Source of the DNA: Ascaris suum
Taxonomy: Eukaryota > Nematoda > Chromadorea > Rhabditida > Ascarididae
Assembly: GCA_013433145.1 (NCBI GenBank)
Contig: CM024168.1
Location: 6,084,184 to 6,148,183, forward strand
Length of the DNA stretch: 64,000 nt
Direction: 5' to 3'
In this document: positions 24,830-38,900 of the stretch, in pieces
Layout of the letters: every line of letters starts with the position of its first letter
Numbering within the stretch: the stretch's first letter is position 1
Translations under genes and position numbers: made by a program
The notes under the pieces: model-generated
Seen by the model: the letters and a program-made list of their open reading frames with translations, nothing else
Told to the model about the DNA's origin: nothing
The model's database searches: none

Positions 24830-27800
24830 ATGACTGAGTCGACTCCCGACGAAACTGGCCAGCTGATCTACCAGGTAATTAATTGATTTTTGTGATGGGT
24901 TTTGATATTTGCTGTTGAATGCGATCTCGAGGCTACTGGATTGAGGGAGCCAGGGGGGGGGGGGTTGGCAGGGAATTCTTGCACAAGTGACGATTGGAGT
25001 AGCTGTTGTTGTCGAATTGTTTTCCTCGACTCGTATTAGATATATTTTCTTTTTGGATCGCTGAATGTTTCTTTATGAGGGGATAGTGAAGGTAAATATT
25101 TCCTTATTACAAATATGATTTGCAGCTTGCAAAAAATTTATCGAATTCCAGGGTAATTAGGTTTTCAAACAAATTTTCGCCGCTCAAATATTTGTAAGTT
25201 TCGGGAAATTGGGTCTTTTTCACTCCTTGTTTTGACTCTAAAGATATATTTGGAAGTTTAGCGGTTTCTTCACGAGTTTTCTGTAGTTTTTTATAGCGAT
25301 GAAGAGGAATGTTACAGGCAGTTGTGTACGATAATGAAGAACTCCTTCGCGATCTGCTGCAAGCGAATCCGAATAAAGTGCACTATAAAGATGCATACGG
25401 CAGAAGCCCATTGCATATTGCGGCTCAGCATGGAAATACGGCCATTATCGATTTGCTAGTCGCCGCAGGGGGTTAGTGTGTTTCGTTGCGAGATCAATAG
25501 AAGAGGTCTTTTCTCTCTAATTTCCTTCCCTCCTTCGAAGAATTCCCTAAGCACAACCTTCAGCCAAGTTTATGGTTCACATTGCTTTTAATTACCGTTC
25601 TATTGCATGGTCGAATAGCTGCGTGTGGTCGGAGCCTATCTTAATTTATGTGGGAGTTTACTAATCTTTTAAGACAGTGAGTCGAAATAATTCTTTAAGA
25701 ATTCACGAGGTAAGAGGGTCGAAGCAAATGGGAAGAAGTGGAGACAGAAAAGTCATCTCTGAATATTTGCTCGTTACTCCATTGCTTTGACTTTTCTTGT
25801 TGTTTGGGACATTTGTTGAGAGTGCAGTCTGTAGTGGTGTAATTTAAAGTTCTAAGTTATTTACAAATTATTGTATAATATTCAACAGCAATGTGTTGTT
25901 CTCTACTTTTTATTGTTGGCATTTTTGATTGGTGCCGATAGATTTTATTTATTTGCTGTTTTTTATTTTTATTGACATTCCAAGCAAGTTTCGCCGAATG
26001 CATTTCGATTATTTAGTGGCATAGGTTCCTGACAAGTAAATGCGAGGGATTTCTTTTCTAATTGCAAGAGTTTTTCATGCTCGCATATTTCGATGTTGGA
26101 CATTAACATTGGTGTCAAGTAGTTCATAAAGTTGCCGAAGAATATTTTCCTCTAAGTGAAGAAATCACTGCGAAGGTGCTCTAATCGTAGTCGAGTATAT
26201 TTTCATGTGGATGAACACAGTGCAGGCGACGTTAAGCGTACGTTTATTGCAGCAGACGTGAATTGTATGGCCGGTCCGAGTGCACTTTGTGTCACTCCAT
26301 TACATGTTGCCGCAGGAGCTGGACGACGAGAGGCAGTGCGACACTTGGTGGACGCCGGAGCAGAGCTGCTTGCCACCGATCTTTCCGACCATTGTGCACT
26401 CGAGCTGGCACAGATGACCAATCAATTCGAGACCGCCTGTCTATTAATCGATGCGATTGGTATGTGCTGATTTTGGTTTTTATTTAATTTTTGAATTTTA
26501 AATGGAATTTTCACAGAGGAGCCTTGAATTGAGAGATCAGAACTTATTAGGCTGCAGAAGGATTTGCCACTTTCATTGGTATAAAAGCAAACTGTCGCAT
26601 CACTTTGATACATATTTTGATCTCATATACCTGCATCCATTTGTGGGACGGAAAGGGCAGAGTGAAAGAGGTTATTTTTTTGCAGCAGAACTCCCCTTTG
26701 TCACTCAGTGGTGTTCGCTTCCCTCTTTCCCTCTGCTATTTTCGATTTTCCTCTTTCTACGGCATATCTAACTTACTGTTCGGTGGAACTGGTAATAATC
26801 GATTTTTTCCCAACTGATGAATGGATTCTGATCTTTGTTCGTTTAATTTGCTAATTGAAAAGAGAACAACCGTAATTGCTCGAGCAGAAACCAAGGAGTT
26901 TCTATTTTTCGCGTCGCTTTAGGGGTTTATATTCGAAAGATAGGACTTTGCATTATTTTAGCTTATTATATCACTCCTCAAAATATTTTTTATCGGTGAG
27001 CATAATTGAAGGATAGAATTGAAATACGTTCATGGAACGTTTTATAGTGTGGGACTTTTAGTGTTTAAATAGGCGATTCAAAAGTTGTACGGTGGGTTCC
27101 ACAGCGATGCGGGGGATTAAATTCAAGAGAGGGGTTCTATTTTTCATTTCGTTTGAATAAAAGAGTCTGTTTCAATATGCCTTTATCAAAATGGGTATAG
27201 TAATTGTGTTTTTTATTGGTATTTTACAACTTGCAACCTGATTTCCCAGGTCTTTCTTTATCTTTTGCACATTTTTTTCAGCTCGAAATCGAGCCGTAGT
27301 TAACGCCCCACCCTCTCCTTTTTCTTTCAGCTCCATTTGAAGGGCGTTGAAGGTTCAAAATTGGATTATGATTTGCCCTTTTCCCACCTGTCCCTCCTCT
27401 TTGCCCCTCCTTAGTTGAAGATTCAGGGAAGGCGTGTTCATCTGTGGCCGCGAGTATGTCTGTGTCCTCAGAATAATGTAATTTGAGTTCCCTCTCTGCA
27501 TGTTAACTGCTTTAATTTTTTTCGCCGGTTTCGTAGGCGCTGTATTATTGATTCTCTGTCGTTACAAATAAGCACCTCCGTCGTCCCTTCCCCCTCCCTT
27601 TCCAGTCTTTCTTTCTTCTCCTTTATAATGGTTATTGGAGGGGTATGGTGGGAGCCACCGGCGTTCTTTACGTTTCTCAAATAAACGTCCAAAATGAAGT
27701 CTCACGGAGGCTCCATATTAGCCGGTAGGAGTAAGTTAGAGGGCAATTGTGTACCGATGAACCTCGCACTGTTTAAGCGAAATTTAATTTCGATATATGA

Positions 27801-30800
27801 GCGTTTTTTTTTTGCAAAACGTTGCGAATATCAAATTTCTTATAAGCCACTTGCAGTACTTTTTACGCCAAAAGTTTATTGAAAATCCAATTTGCATTTT
27901 TCATTTACGAATCTTTCAATTTTTGTTGTAACTTTTGTCAGTCTTTTACCAGAATCAAGACAGAAGGAACATCTGTTACTACTGTTTGGCAAAAAGTGCG
28001 TCGCATAGTTTCGTTCGGAGTTTTTCCACAGAGTATCTCATTTCCATGTTTGTTTATGTGTGTGTATGCGTGTTGGCTATCGGTGGGGCAATTCGATGTG
28101 TTCAGTTGTAGGGTCATTACGATGAATTTCAAGGGTGTTGTCAACATCGGAGCATAGCCAGTTGACACAAATTTTGCATAGGTTGCTCCTGTTATTATTT
28201 ATTAATCTTATTAATTATTATTGTCTGTTATTACTGCTTACCATCACTATTTATTATCACCCTCATTGTTTTCATTAGTGTCATCATAATTACTAAATTA
28301 CTATTGTTACTGTTGACAGTTAATCGCGTCATGCAATTTGCAATTCGTCCATAAAATTTGCAAATCAGTTAGTGCAAACGGTTGATTTAGTCGATAAACT
28401 TGCAAAAAGCGCATATCGTGCCGTATAACATGGCACGCACCCCGATTTATTCAGTTTCTCAAAGGTGAACGCGTAACTTTGCGTAAATGCTTAATTGAGG
28501 GGATATTGGGGATGACGCATAGAAGAGTGAACGTATAGAATTTCATTGGCACAGGTCAGTCACACAGACGACAACTGCTTGACGTTTCTGCACGCATCGG
28601 ATTGCTTGATGCTTACGGAATGTGTGTCGTATTGAATTGTTCGGTGGACTCTGCTTTACATAGAGCTCAGCTGAACGATTTATTGAAGAAGTTATGCACT
28701 GAATTGAATTCATTCGGTTTTTCTTTGATCTTGCAATGGCAAGAGGCGTTCAGCTGTTGAAGGCATATTCGAGGCGCTTTTGAGTTGTGATCAACCAGGG
28801 CAGTGGTCATTTATAGGAAGCATCGGTCGGCGATCAGTACTTGCACACTATTTGAAAATACTTTACCATGATGTCTTTTCGCTGATATTTCCACATTGGG
28901 ATTTTTTTCATCAGTTTTTCGTCATTGGAGGTATTTGGCGAGACGCCAAATATTTGGAGATTGGAGAACTTTATGAAGTGTATTTTAGGGTGGTATTGAG
29001 ACTCATTGGGAATTGGAAGCAGGATCTCCATGAGTCTTTAACAGTACCGCATGTTTTGATTCTCTCCGAGGCGTCTGTTCTCTTGGAAGTTTGGAATTAC
29101 TCCAGTTTTCAATGACTCCTGAGCCCAATTTCGGCTTATATGCAAAATTTTACCTTTTTTTCAAAGTTCAGCAAAAGACCTAAAGGCTGTTTTCTAGCGA
29201 AGCAATTGGAATTTCAGAGATGGAGAGGGAGAAGACTAGACAGTTGCATGATGCGGTGATCAATGCATGCATCGAGGGCGATGAGGGTGCTGTAGCTGAG
29301 CTTCTGCCCAAGTTGACGGTCAGCAATTGCGACGCCGTCCTCAACGGAGCCACACTCGATCGCAAATGCGCCTTATATATGTTGGTGTTTTCGAGACGTG
29401 GCTCATTACTCATTTGGTAGAGAAGCTGAGCTCATTTTCTTCCAGGAGTTGGCAGTTCGTTCACGTGGAAAGTATCGTATTTGCTCGCAGTTTGACGGGC
29501 TTTGAGGCGCTTCTCAGACAATTCAGCTTTTTGCTTCCTTTCGGCCGTCGCCCTCTTTTAAATAAAGAAGTTCCTTTGTACACCGCAGAGAGTCTCATAG
29601 GTACATAAGAAAGCTCATTTATTAATGAAGTGAAAAAAAGAAAGACGATTATTTTTTGATATATTTATTTGCGACACAAGAACGAGTTTCCGCTTTTACA
29701 GGAAGGAAAGCGCTGGGGGACTGCTGTACTCTGTCCACCTTTGCGCTTTTAAGTCGCAATTTTTTATTTCTATTACTCTCAACGTTTCAAGTCGCTGTAC
29801 AAATTTTATTCCATCTTGTTTTCTCTACTTCTCTTTTACAATGCAAAGAAAAAGCGAAAATCGTTGTTATTTTTATTTCGATGCTTGAATTATTACACAG
29901 CTTGAGAAATACCTTAATTTTTATTATTGTTCCCATCAATAAAAAATTTTGATGAAAGGATTGAAAAGTAGATGCAATATTTAGTGCATGTTTGAATGGA
30001 CGCAAAGACGTGGTGGAGGCGTTGTTGAACGTACGTGGTCATATGCTCATACAACCGACTACACACGATACTGTTTTGCATGCAGCGATCTCCTCACAGG
30101 AGCCGGGCATTGTTGAGATGATTTTGAGGGTGCGCTTGTTTTTCTTTATTTGTCGTGTTAGTGTGAGTGCGGTTGGTCGTAGCCTAATTTTTTAAGGGCT
30201 ATTGACAGCATCTGCGCCTCATCCTCCTCCAGTATCTCACACCCCGTCCCTATCCGACTCGTCCCTTTCTCTTTTCAGTGATCAAGCAAGTTCCATTCGT
30301 TACTGCAAAGTGCGTCGTGTGTGCCACAATTCCTCAGCGGACATTAATTCCTCCCTTTTTCTCTGTTTTGCACTTTGTTTGCCGAGTTTATGTGCAGATC
30401 TACCAAAATCTGCATAAACCGCGTTGGAGCATTGATGCTATTTGCATATTATTTGAGATCGATAAGTAGTGTGTTTAATGCAGATACCTTTACTTAACAT
30501 TGGTCGATGTTTTAATTGAGTGTAGCAAGCATCGATTCGAATAGCAGCAGCAGAGAACGTGGAAGGGAACTGCGTCGATAAAATGAGACTTTTGGTGGTT
30601 AAGAAGCTATTAAAGATGAAATCAAAGGGAGGCTGGATTGTATAAAACGCAAATGATCTGATTGCTTATGTCTATGATCCCACTCTCCTGGAATAATAAA
30701 TTGGCAACGTTTAGGATTTACGTTAGACTGTCACCAGTGCGGTCATGTTAATAATCTCTGCTTTTCCAACTCATTTTCTTTTTTGTCGTATTAAAGGTAA

Positions 30801-33800
30801 GAGGTGGGAAGTGAACGATCCTCACTAATAGAGAGAATGGAAATGAGTGGTCCATTCAGGCTGTGCTCAACGGTAATCCTTCAATACTTCAATCTGTTCA
30901 GATTAACTCGAGAATTGATTAGTGTTCCTGCGTGAAATTTGCAGGTGTTTACCCATCTGGTGAGATCAAAGAACGCCGATGGAAGTACACCTTTACATTG
31001 GGCGTCGCAGTGTGGCAATGTTGACGTCGTTAAATTGTGAGTACTTGTCGCCATTTTTAATGATAATCGGAATTTTTTAAATGCGGAAGTGATCTTTGCT
31101 CTGTGCTTTGAGAGTGTTGGGAATTAAAAAGAGTAACATCGAAGCCAGAAAAACGTTACTGTTGCATTTGAATGACAATGTGCAACAGTTTCTTATAATT
31201 ATTCCTCTTGAAGAATGCGTCCACTTTGGAAAATGTTCATTAATGGACGTATAGTTTTGATGATTAGCCATAAATGAAGAATTCACGGAGAGGAGCTGAA
31301 ACGCTGCAATGAAGTGGAGAGGGTAAGCACGGGAAGAGGAGGGCAAAACAAAGAAAGCGATTCTCAATAGTGGCGTGTAATTTTTGAACAAAGTTCTTGG
31401 GATAGTTGATAATTTCTGCTCAGGTATATAAACTTTTGCACGCAAAACTTTAATTTAATTATTCAAAAATCTGAAAATAAAGTAATGAAGTTATAAAAAA
31501 ACTTCAGAGGGAATGAGGGTTGCGAGATTTTCCATGTCGGTGCCCTTTGATGTACACCTTTACCATACGCTGTTACGATTTGCAGCCGTTGTATATTGAA
31601 GGAAACGGTGTTATTTTTTATGTGCACTAACGGTGTATATAGAGATCGCAATTGATAGAGAAAGTGTCCTCTTCGCTGTTCTAATTGTATCGCCGTCTGC
31701 TTCGAGTGCTCATGTTCTGTTCAATGCGGCGCATTGCCGATTGCTCTACATTCGATGTTATTCTTTTATAACGATCTACGAGAGCATTTGAAGGCCATGG
31801 TGCGGCGGGGATGGGGGTAGGAGGAGGAGGTGCCCTCTCTCTCCCAATCTTTCCTCCCGTCATATCATTTCCTTCCTCCTACCATACTTCTAATGTACAG
31901 ATGAGGAAACTGCAGATAGTTAAATTATAAAGTAAAATGAAATTGGTCTTCGTCGCCTGTCAGAGAATTTTTTGTCTGCGCCCTTTGTTGGCTGTGTGCA
32001 CCGGTGCTGCAGAAATTGCTAGTTGAATTTTTGTATTCCCAGCAGTGTTTTGCAAATTATTTAAATCTTAAATTTGTTTGGTATTCACATTTAGGAGCTT
32101 AATATTGTGCTGATTTTCAATATGGGAATGCTTATTGGTAATGCAATAGATTTCCGCGTGGACCTCATTTCTTCAAAATATATCCTTCTATGATAAATTA
32201 GAACTCAGAATGTGCGCTTTAATTCTTTTAGCGCAGTTTTTCGTGAAAGTTTATTCGCTTCTGTTATTGTACCGAGGACTTAGGTGTGAAATGATTGGTG
32301 AAAAGTTCAAATAGTATTGTCGAAGGAAAGGGCGGGCGGGAAGGAAGTAATTTTATTTCCCTCAATGGGTTTATTTAGATGAGCGAATGAGCACTGAAGA
32401 ATTAAGAATTTTTCTCACATAAAGGTGTTAGACGACGTTCTCCAGATATCGCATAGCTTTGACCGAATGGAATTCCCCCTTTCCGGAGCCCCTCGCTCCT
32501 TCTTTGAATGCCGCTACACTGACCTAAATTATGCTTGTTAAGGCTGATGGAATTTCCTTATGAAGAGGATGTATTAACACGAATAGAGGACGCATCAGGT
32601 CGATTTTCATATCGTTTCGTTGCCGATGTGAACGCACTCGATTCACAGTGCCGTACCGCTCTTTACCTTGCTGTCGCCAACTCGCATTTCGACGTCGTCA
32701 AATATTTGTTGGAGGTGAATCTTTCGCTCTTCTTCCTTTCCTTGCATGGTAGTCGAGAGCCAAATCAAAATGCTGCCAAGAATCCCTTGAAATGGGTGGA
32801 GGGTGGCGGAGTTAGAAACGCCAGTAGTGCAATGGCGGTCATTTTATTTCGTATCACTTTTCGAACCAATATGTCATATCTCACTAACTTTCTTTCATTT
32901 GTTTTGTTCAGACGAGGTGAGGAAGAGTGTAGAGAAGAGATATAATGGGTGGGTAAGAGAAGGGGGAGGGAGAGACAAGGGGTAAGCGAAACACAGGAAG
33001 GCGAACCTGTCTCGCATTTGGGTGGTTTCTTTTTGTTACTGTCGGCAAGCATATTTTTATATGCTATGTTCGAGGCGTTTACGAAGATTCGATGGGGAGT
33101 AGACATCCATATTCACGTTTTAGTTTACCGGTCGATCTCGAAAGTCAGTAATGCATCTGGGATTCAGGAATGAGAGAGGTTTTTCATTCCATTGGATCAA
33201 AGAGATGATTATTGGTCTTCGAGTTGCTTTGATAAAAAGGTTTATCGACCGGGTGGTAGAAAGAGATTAATATAGAAGAGTTGGGGCTTTTAGGGGATGT
33301 GGAGGAGAGTATTCTTTACGAATTTGTTGTAAATTCTAGTAATGGGAGCCACAAAAAATTTTCTTTCTCTGAGAATCTAGGGAAACAGAGCTTTCAGCGT
33401 TTCATTCGGATTCCCCCCCCCCCCTCCCTCCCCAACTTCAGAATGCGATGTGGTGATTTACCAGATACTGTCGGAGTCTTTTGCCTGCCAATATTGGTAT
33501 TTTCTCTTGATCTATGTTCATTGCGCATCGATGTTTGGGACAGTAGCGCACATGTTGACTCATAATAATCTTGGTGACCGTGGAAGTGACATCAGTATTT
33601 TGTACTTGCTTTTATTTCTCTTGTAGATGAAAAATTGGTCGTCTTATTCGTTGCATCGAGTTTTAGAGGGCAGCATGTAATGTTGCGTTATGCTCTATTT
33701 TTCTACACCATAAAACAAAAAGTGAAACAAAACAGAGCAACAACGATGTGAGTGCTCTGCAGAAATCGCTCTTTAGTGTAATAATTAAGTTAATAATAAA

Positions 33801-35952
33801 ATGATGCGGTCACCAGCAGTCTTTAGAAGAAAGACGTTGCCTTATCTTACGCTTTTTTTGCAAATTCACACTTGATAGCTGAGAACTACTAATTTTGACG
33901 CTCACTTCCACATTGATTCATTCCGCTTTTCTGTCGTTTCTGCTTTTCTTCATCGTTGCTTCTATTAGATAAATAAGAAAATATATTCGATTGTTTCATC
34001 TCTTCCTTCATTATTTTAAAACTCCAAAAATTTCAGGTTGAGTTCCCGTCAATGAGCACTGAACATAAATGCCCTTTTCAAGTGGACGTTTATTGTAGCG
34101 GTGGTCGAACTCCGTTGATGGTGGCCGCCGCCAACTCTAATCTACCCCTTGTTCAGTACGTTTTCAAAAATTACAGAGGTATTTTTTGAAGGGATAAGAG
34201 GAGAAAATATGTTGAGATGAAATTTGCGTGATTATTGCATCAGCGATGTAGTTATTTTTGTCATTGATGGGTAAATTGGTTGGAAATTTTTTTTAGCTAT
34301 CGGGGGTGGGGAGGTGGGTCCTTAGTTAAAAATAATGAAAGTAAAAGTGATGCCATACAAAGTTGTTTTTTATGAAGACGAAGGTCGTTGGTGCCTATGA
34401 GGAAATTGCTCTGAACCTCATTATTTAAAAAAAAGAAGTGTTGGTAAACGGTCTTTCTCAAAGTCGTGTGAACTTTGTGTGCTAAAATTTGAAATGTGGG
34501 TTGAAGAGAAGATAAAGTGCGGGGGAGCATCATCACAGTCATCTTCCTTCCTGAATGCGGGACGGGGATTCTTTCTCCTCCGCTTCACGCTGATTACCGC
34601 TCTTATTGAGAGCACGAAGGACATGAATTCGTTCTCTTTCATCGGTTCAGACGCTAGTATTTCTATCCCCAAAAACAATAGAGCACGCTTATTGTGAATT
34701 AGTCCGGTGCATAATGCCAATAATATATACTCTTTATGCAATCATTGTTAATTGGCATGCTTTATGTTCTTTTTTAAATGGCGTCACGTTCTTGCTAAAT
34801 CTGCCACCGTATCGCATTGTTTATAACGACACTCAAAGAAAGCGGCTGTCAAAATAAGTGTGCCACTGTAGGTTGAAAAACCAGAGAGTATCGGTTTGCC
34901 AATTTAAATGAATCATTCCAGTGTTATTTAGCCACTAATTTTTGAAGTGGAACATTGTTATGGCTGTGTGATGAACTTGTCTGCAGATTATTATTGGATC
35001 ATGGTGCGGATGTGAATTTGCCATGTGCTCTAACGGACGCTGATATAAGCAGCGTAGAAGGAGCACGATGTGTTGGTTCAGGTGCCCTGAATGAGGCATG
35101 TCGTGTGGGATGTGCACCTCTTGTTCAGTTGCTCTTTCAACATGGTGCTATCGACCATGAGAATGTTGCCTTGGCTACCGCTATTAAGGTAAACACTCTA
35201 CCTTTATGCAAACTAATATTGATTGAAAAGGGATTAACGTTTCTCTATCAGTGATCCGATCATATCGAGTTCAATTAATATTTTTCGCAAAAGTTCTCAT
35301 TCAACAGTTTTTGTATTTTTATTATTTTGCATAGATATATTCTTTAAATTTCTGGCATAGTGTCATGTGAGACAAGAAGATCAAGGACTGATGGAAGCAG
35401 TCGGCAAACAAAATCAGTCCTAATGGGTATCTGTGGGTTTTGCTCATTCGGTTGTTCGTCTTTGTATTGTTTTATGAGGATACAGCCGGCATTGGTGGTT
35501 ATTTATTCGAAGCTTTATGATGGTCATTCATTCTCTCATTACGTTTTTCACCCAATTAATGTGAAGTATAAATAGAGCTGGGTTGTGCTATAAGACATTT
35601 CCTTATTGGTTAGCGAGTTGATCTTTTTCTTACGCTTTATTGATCATCCAGCAGCCAGTGAATTATTGATTGATCAGAATTTGATACACTGAATATCGTC
35701 TTTGCAGTATGATCAAGAGGCACTTGTAAGGTTGTTGTTGTCTCGATTGGTGTTTGTTGATCCCGACTACCGTGTCAATAAGAAAGGTATCGATTTTGGG
35801 CAAATGTCCATCAATCGTAATCTACTTCCGTCGACAGTATTCCCGACAACGTCGTGCATGTTGAATTGGCATAACGCCAGTTTATCGACCATTGCTAATG
35901 ATTGGCTTCTATCAGCTTGTCTGCAATTGAATCAAAGATTGCGCACATCCAG
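24830..35952 (+). CDS. lrk-1: lrk-1 exons 1-10: N-terminal ankyrin repeat region
   Basis: Exons: 24830-24874, 25318-25471, 26226-26459, 29218-29380, 29985-30129, 30945-31036, 32543-32714, 34037-34155, 34987-35188, 35708-35952; candidate exon 28555-28716 fits between the third and fourth. Ankyrin signatures recur: GRSPLHIAAQHGNTAIIDLL, TPLHVAAGAGRREAVRHLV, CLNGRKDVVEALL, GSTPLHWASQCGNVDVVK, CRTALYLAVANSHFDVVKYL, GRTPLMVAAANSNLPLVQ, then LLLDHGADVNLP. About eight to ten repeats can be counted, some weak. Exon 10 carries VNWHN-like LNWHNASLSTIANDWL, the helical lead-in to the LRRs. Ankyrin repeats usually mediate protein contacts, and their presence fits LRRK1, LRRK2 and the nematode protein. 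The short first exon encodes only 15 residues. Confidence 0.9.
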
Positions 35953-38900
35953 GTTCGCTTTTTTAAGAGGCAATAATTGAAGTTTGTGACCGCAATTTCA
36001 AAATCTTGCACTTGTTACCTTTTATTCACCTCTTCTTTGCTTTATGAACCCTTGTGCTTCCAGTGCTTGCAGCTGTCTGTAACGGATTTGTAATTGAGTA
36101 AAGGAAGACTATGAAGTTCGGAGAAGCTAAATGATTGCTTATTGATATAGCCTAACTGATGAAATAATAAAAGAGAGAAGTTGAAACTCGATTATCCCTA
36201 AGTGATCGATAGTCAGATGCTCTTTCGTTGAGCGACTACAAGATGAGCCGATAATCGGGCTTGTTGTCAATTTTGAGCTAATATTATTTTCCATTTTTTT
36301 AATATAGTCGAACCTCCCAAGTTGAAATATGTGATTGCTGAAGGACGTCCTCGTTTTAACATCCCCAGCCTTCTCTATAGTAGGAGATATTTTTGTCGTA
36401 CAAAATTTCCCCCACTATCCTCAAAATTATCATTTCTGATAATCCTACTGCCAGGTTTTAAAAAATTGTTATTCTGAGGTTTTATGCGATGTTATGCAGT
36501 AAGCACGCTAAGCGAACTAGTTAAGGATGGCTTTGGCGGCCCTGACGAGGATCGATGTATCGTCAAATAATCTAAAGGTGTTGAATGGAAGCTTATTGCA
36601 ACTGCCATCTCTTCGAAGCCTCAATGCAGCAAACAATCTAATAGAGCAATTGGAGGTGCCGTCTGATGGATGGAATGCACCAATGCTAGAGAGTTTGAGC
36701 ATCGAGCACAACCACTTGACTGAGCTTCCCGAACAGGTTCAATCACATCTTCGGCTTTATTTCATATTTATCAAGCTGGTTGCACAATGAATAGAGTTTG
36801 CATAATTCAACGATTTCTGCACTCTATGTTAAGGTTTTTGCTAGGGGAGGGGGGAGGGGGTGACTGAATCACCTATTCAGATCTCAACACCATTTGCTAT
36901 GCTCAGCTCTACGTTCCCAGCCCTCTTCAAAATTTCCCAAGTTTTAAGTGACGTCGCCGCCCATTGATATAGCATTGATCCCTAATCGTATAAACTCTTT
37001 CTTTGCTTGTGAGTCTCTGCTCTCTCATGTGTTTTTGTTTAGTGTCCCGCCACTATACTAACTCCCTCCCCCGTTTTGCATCGCAGTTGTATACGTTTTG
37101 TGCATTCTCAGAGCTGCCTTCTTGACGTCGACTCAGCCAGCGATGTTTGACTACAAATCGTTTCTTCGTATCACATTAGTGCTATTTATAAAGAGCAGTT
37201 GTCCTTCAATGCTTTCGAGTTTAGCGGTTTGCAACTTTGTTGGTGGATGCGCACATAAAATGCAGTTGAGGCGCGAGTAATGCGAGTCAAGTTGAAGGTT
37301 TTCTCGTCGCGATTACCGAATTTGAGCACTATCGATGTCTCATTCAACAAATTAACACATTTGCCTGATACCGTTTGGATGGCGCCCCGATTGAGAGAAC
37401 TCAGTGTCGCTAACAACTGTTTGAGTGCAATGCCAACCGTAGCTGGTTGCACGTTACGGCCTGCGAATCGCCTATCCTCAAATGACTTCCGGGATGGCTC
37501 CATCTCTGAGTCGAGAACATTCCATAGTACGGTATCAACAGATGACTCGCTCAGTATCAGTGGACGCATCGATGATCCTAACATTACGATTCACGAGTTG
37601 AAGCGGTCAGTTGTACTCATTTAGCAGCAGAGAGGATGAAATAAACTTTCGTGAAGCGTGGTAGGACGAAATATAAATAAATTAAGGGGAAAGGTAATCC
37701 TGTTAAACTTAGGTGGAATAAATCCTTATAGGTAATGTGCCTGATGTATAAAATGAAATAAAGTGTTCCGCTTGTTGTACTGTAAAAAGTTTCTGATCCT
37801 GAGGAGCAGCATTGAGGCATTAACTTCTTTGCCAGAAACTTTTTATCTCAATATGCAGCCGTGTGAGTGATAACATAATATTTTTTTCTCGAGACGATAC
37901 GTAATGTTATTGTGAGGAATTCCAGGTTTCCGAGCCTGTGTAGAAGGATAGGGGAACGGATCTACCACAGATGCCTAATTTCCAGTAAATGAGGAGGGCT
38001 TTGGCCAAGATTATATGTTATATTTTGATTATGCTATGTTTTTCGTTTATTGATCATTTTACGTCTTGTTTTTTATTGTTGACTTCTGATCGGTGTCACC
38101 GAATGCCGTTTCATTTCATAGCAATCGACACTTAGTATTCAGCGGGTATTTGTACGTGCTTTGGATCAGAATGTGGGGAACATCAGAAAAATTTGACTGA
38201 TTTCTTGTGGAAAACCTTTTGAAAATTTTGTAAACATGTTTTGATTAGTTGTATCGATGGATAACATTGTTGTGGGTTGGAAATGAAATAGCGGAAGGGG
38301 GGAATAGCCGCTTGATAGGTTTATCAGCTAAGGAAAGGCAGTTATTCTCGGCTGTATACTTCTTTGAGGTTGCAATAATCTTAGACATAATCTGTGGCAA
38401 GCGAGCGTACGTTTGGCTCGTTCGGATGACTCGGATACGGAAAGTGGCGCAATTGTCTCCTCCTCAACTCTCACTCTTCTCAATGTTTCACACAACCACG
38501 TATGTTACTACGATACCTTTAAAGAACACTTGGAATGTCGCTTACTCGAGGAAATATGAGGTAGTGCAGTGGGTAGTAGTCATTTGATTGTTCATCATTT
38601 CTGATCGTTCCGAGGGCTCTTCTTTAAGAATTTTTGTTGCTTATATATGTATTTGCTAGTTTAGTTTTTTATGTGCGCATATTTAAGCTCAGTTTTAAAA
38701 GAAATATTTCCATTATAGTAAGTAGTGATGAAGGAGGTGAATGGTGTTCTGGGAGGTTGGTGATCGTTTTTCTCGTAAGTATGTTTCACGCTATATATAC
38801 TTGCAGCTGAAGATTCTGCCAACATGTTTGGCTTGTTGTTGTCCACGTTTGGCACGTCTGAATATCTCACACAATGAGCTAACATCGTTGGGTCCAGTCG

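Noticed and set aside
28780..29115. 111-codon plus-strand open frame in an lrk-1 intron
   Set aside because: Aromatic-rich composition with no domain, no acceptor/donor pair in a phase that fits the flanking exons.
31077..31445. 122-codon minus-strand open frame
   Set aside because: It lies within an lrk-1 intron, with no motif and no splice context; regarded as chance.
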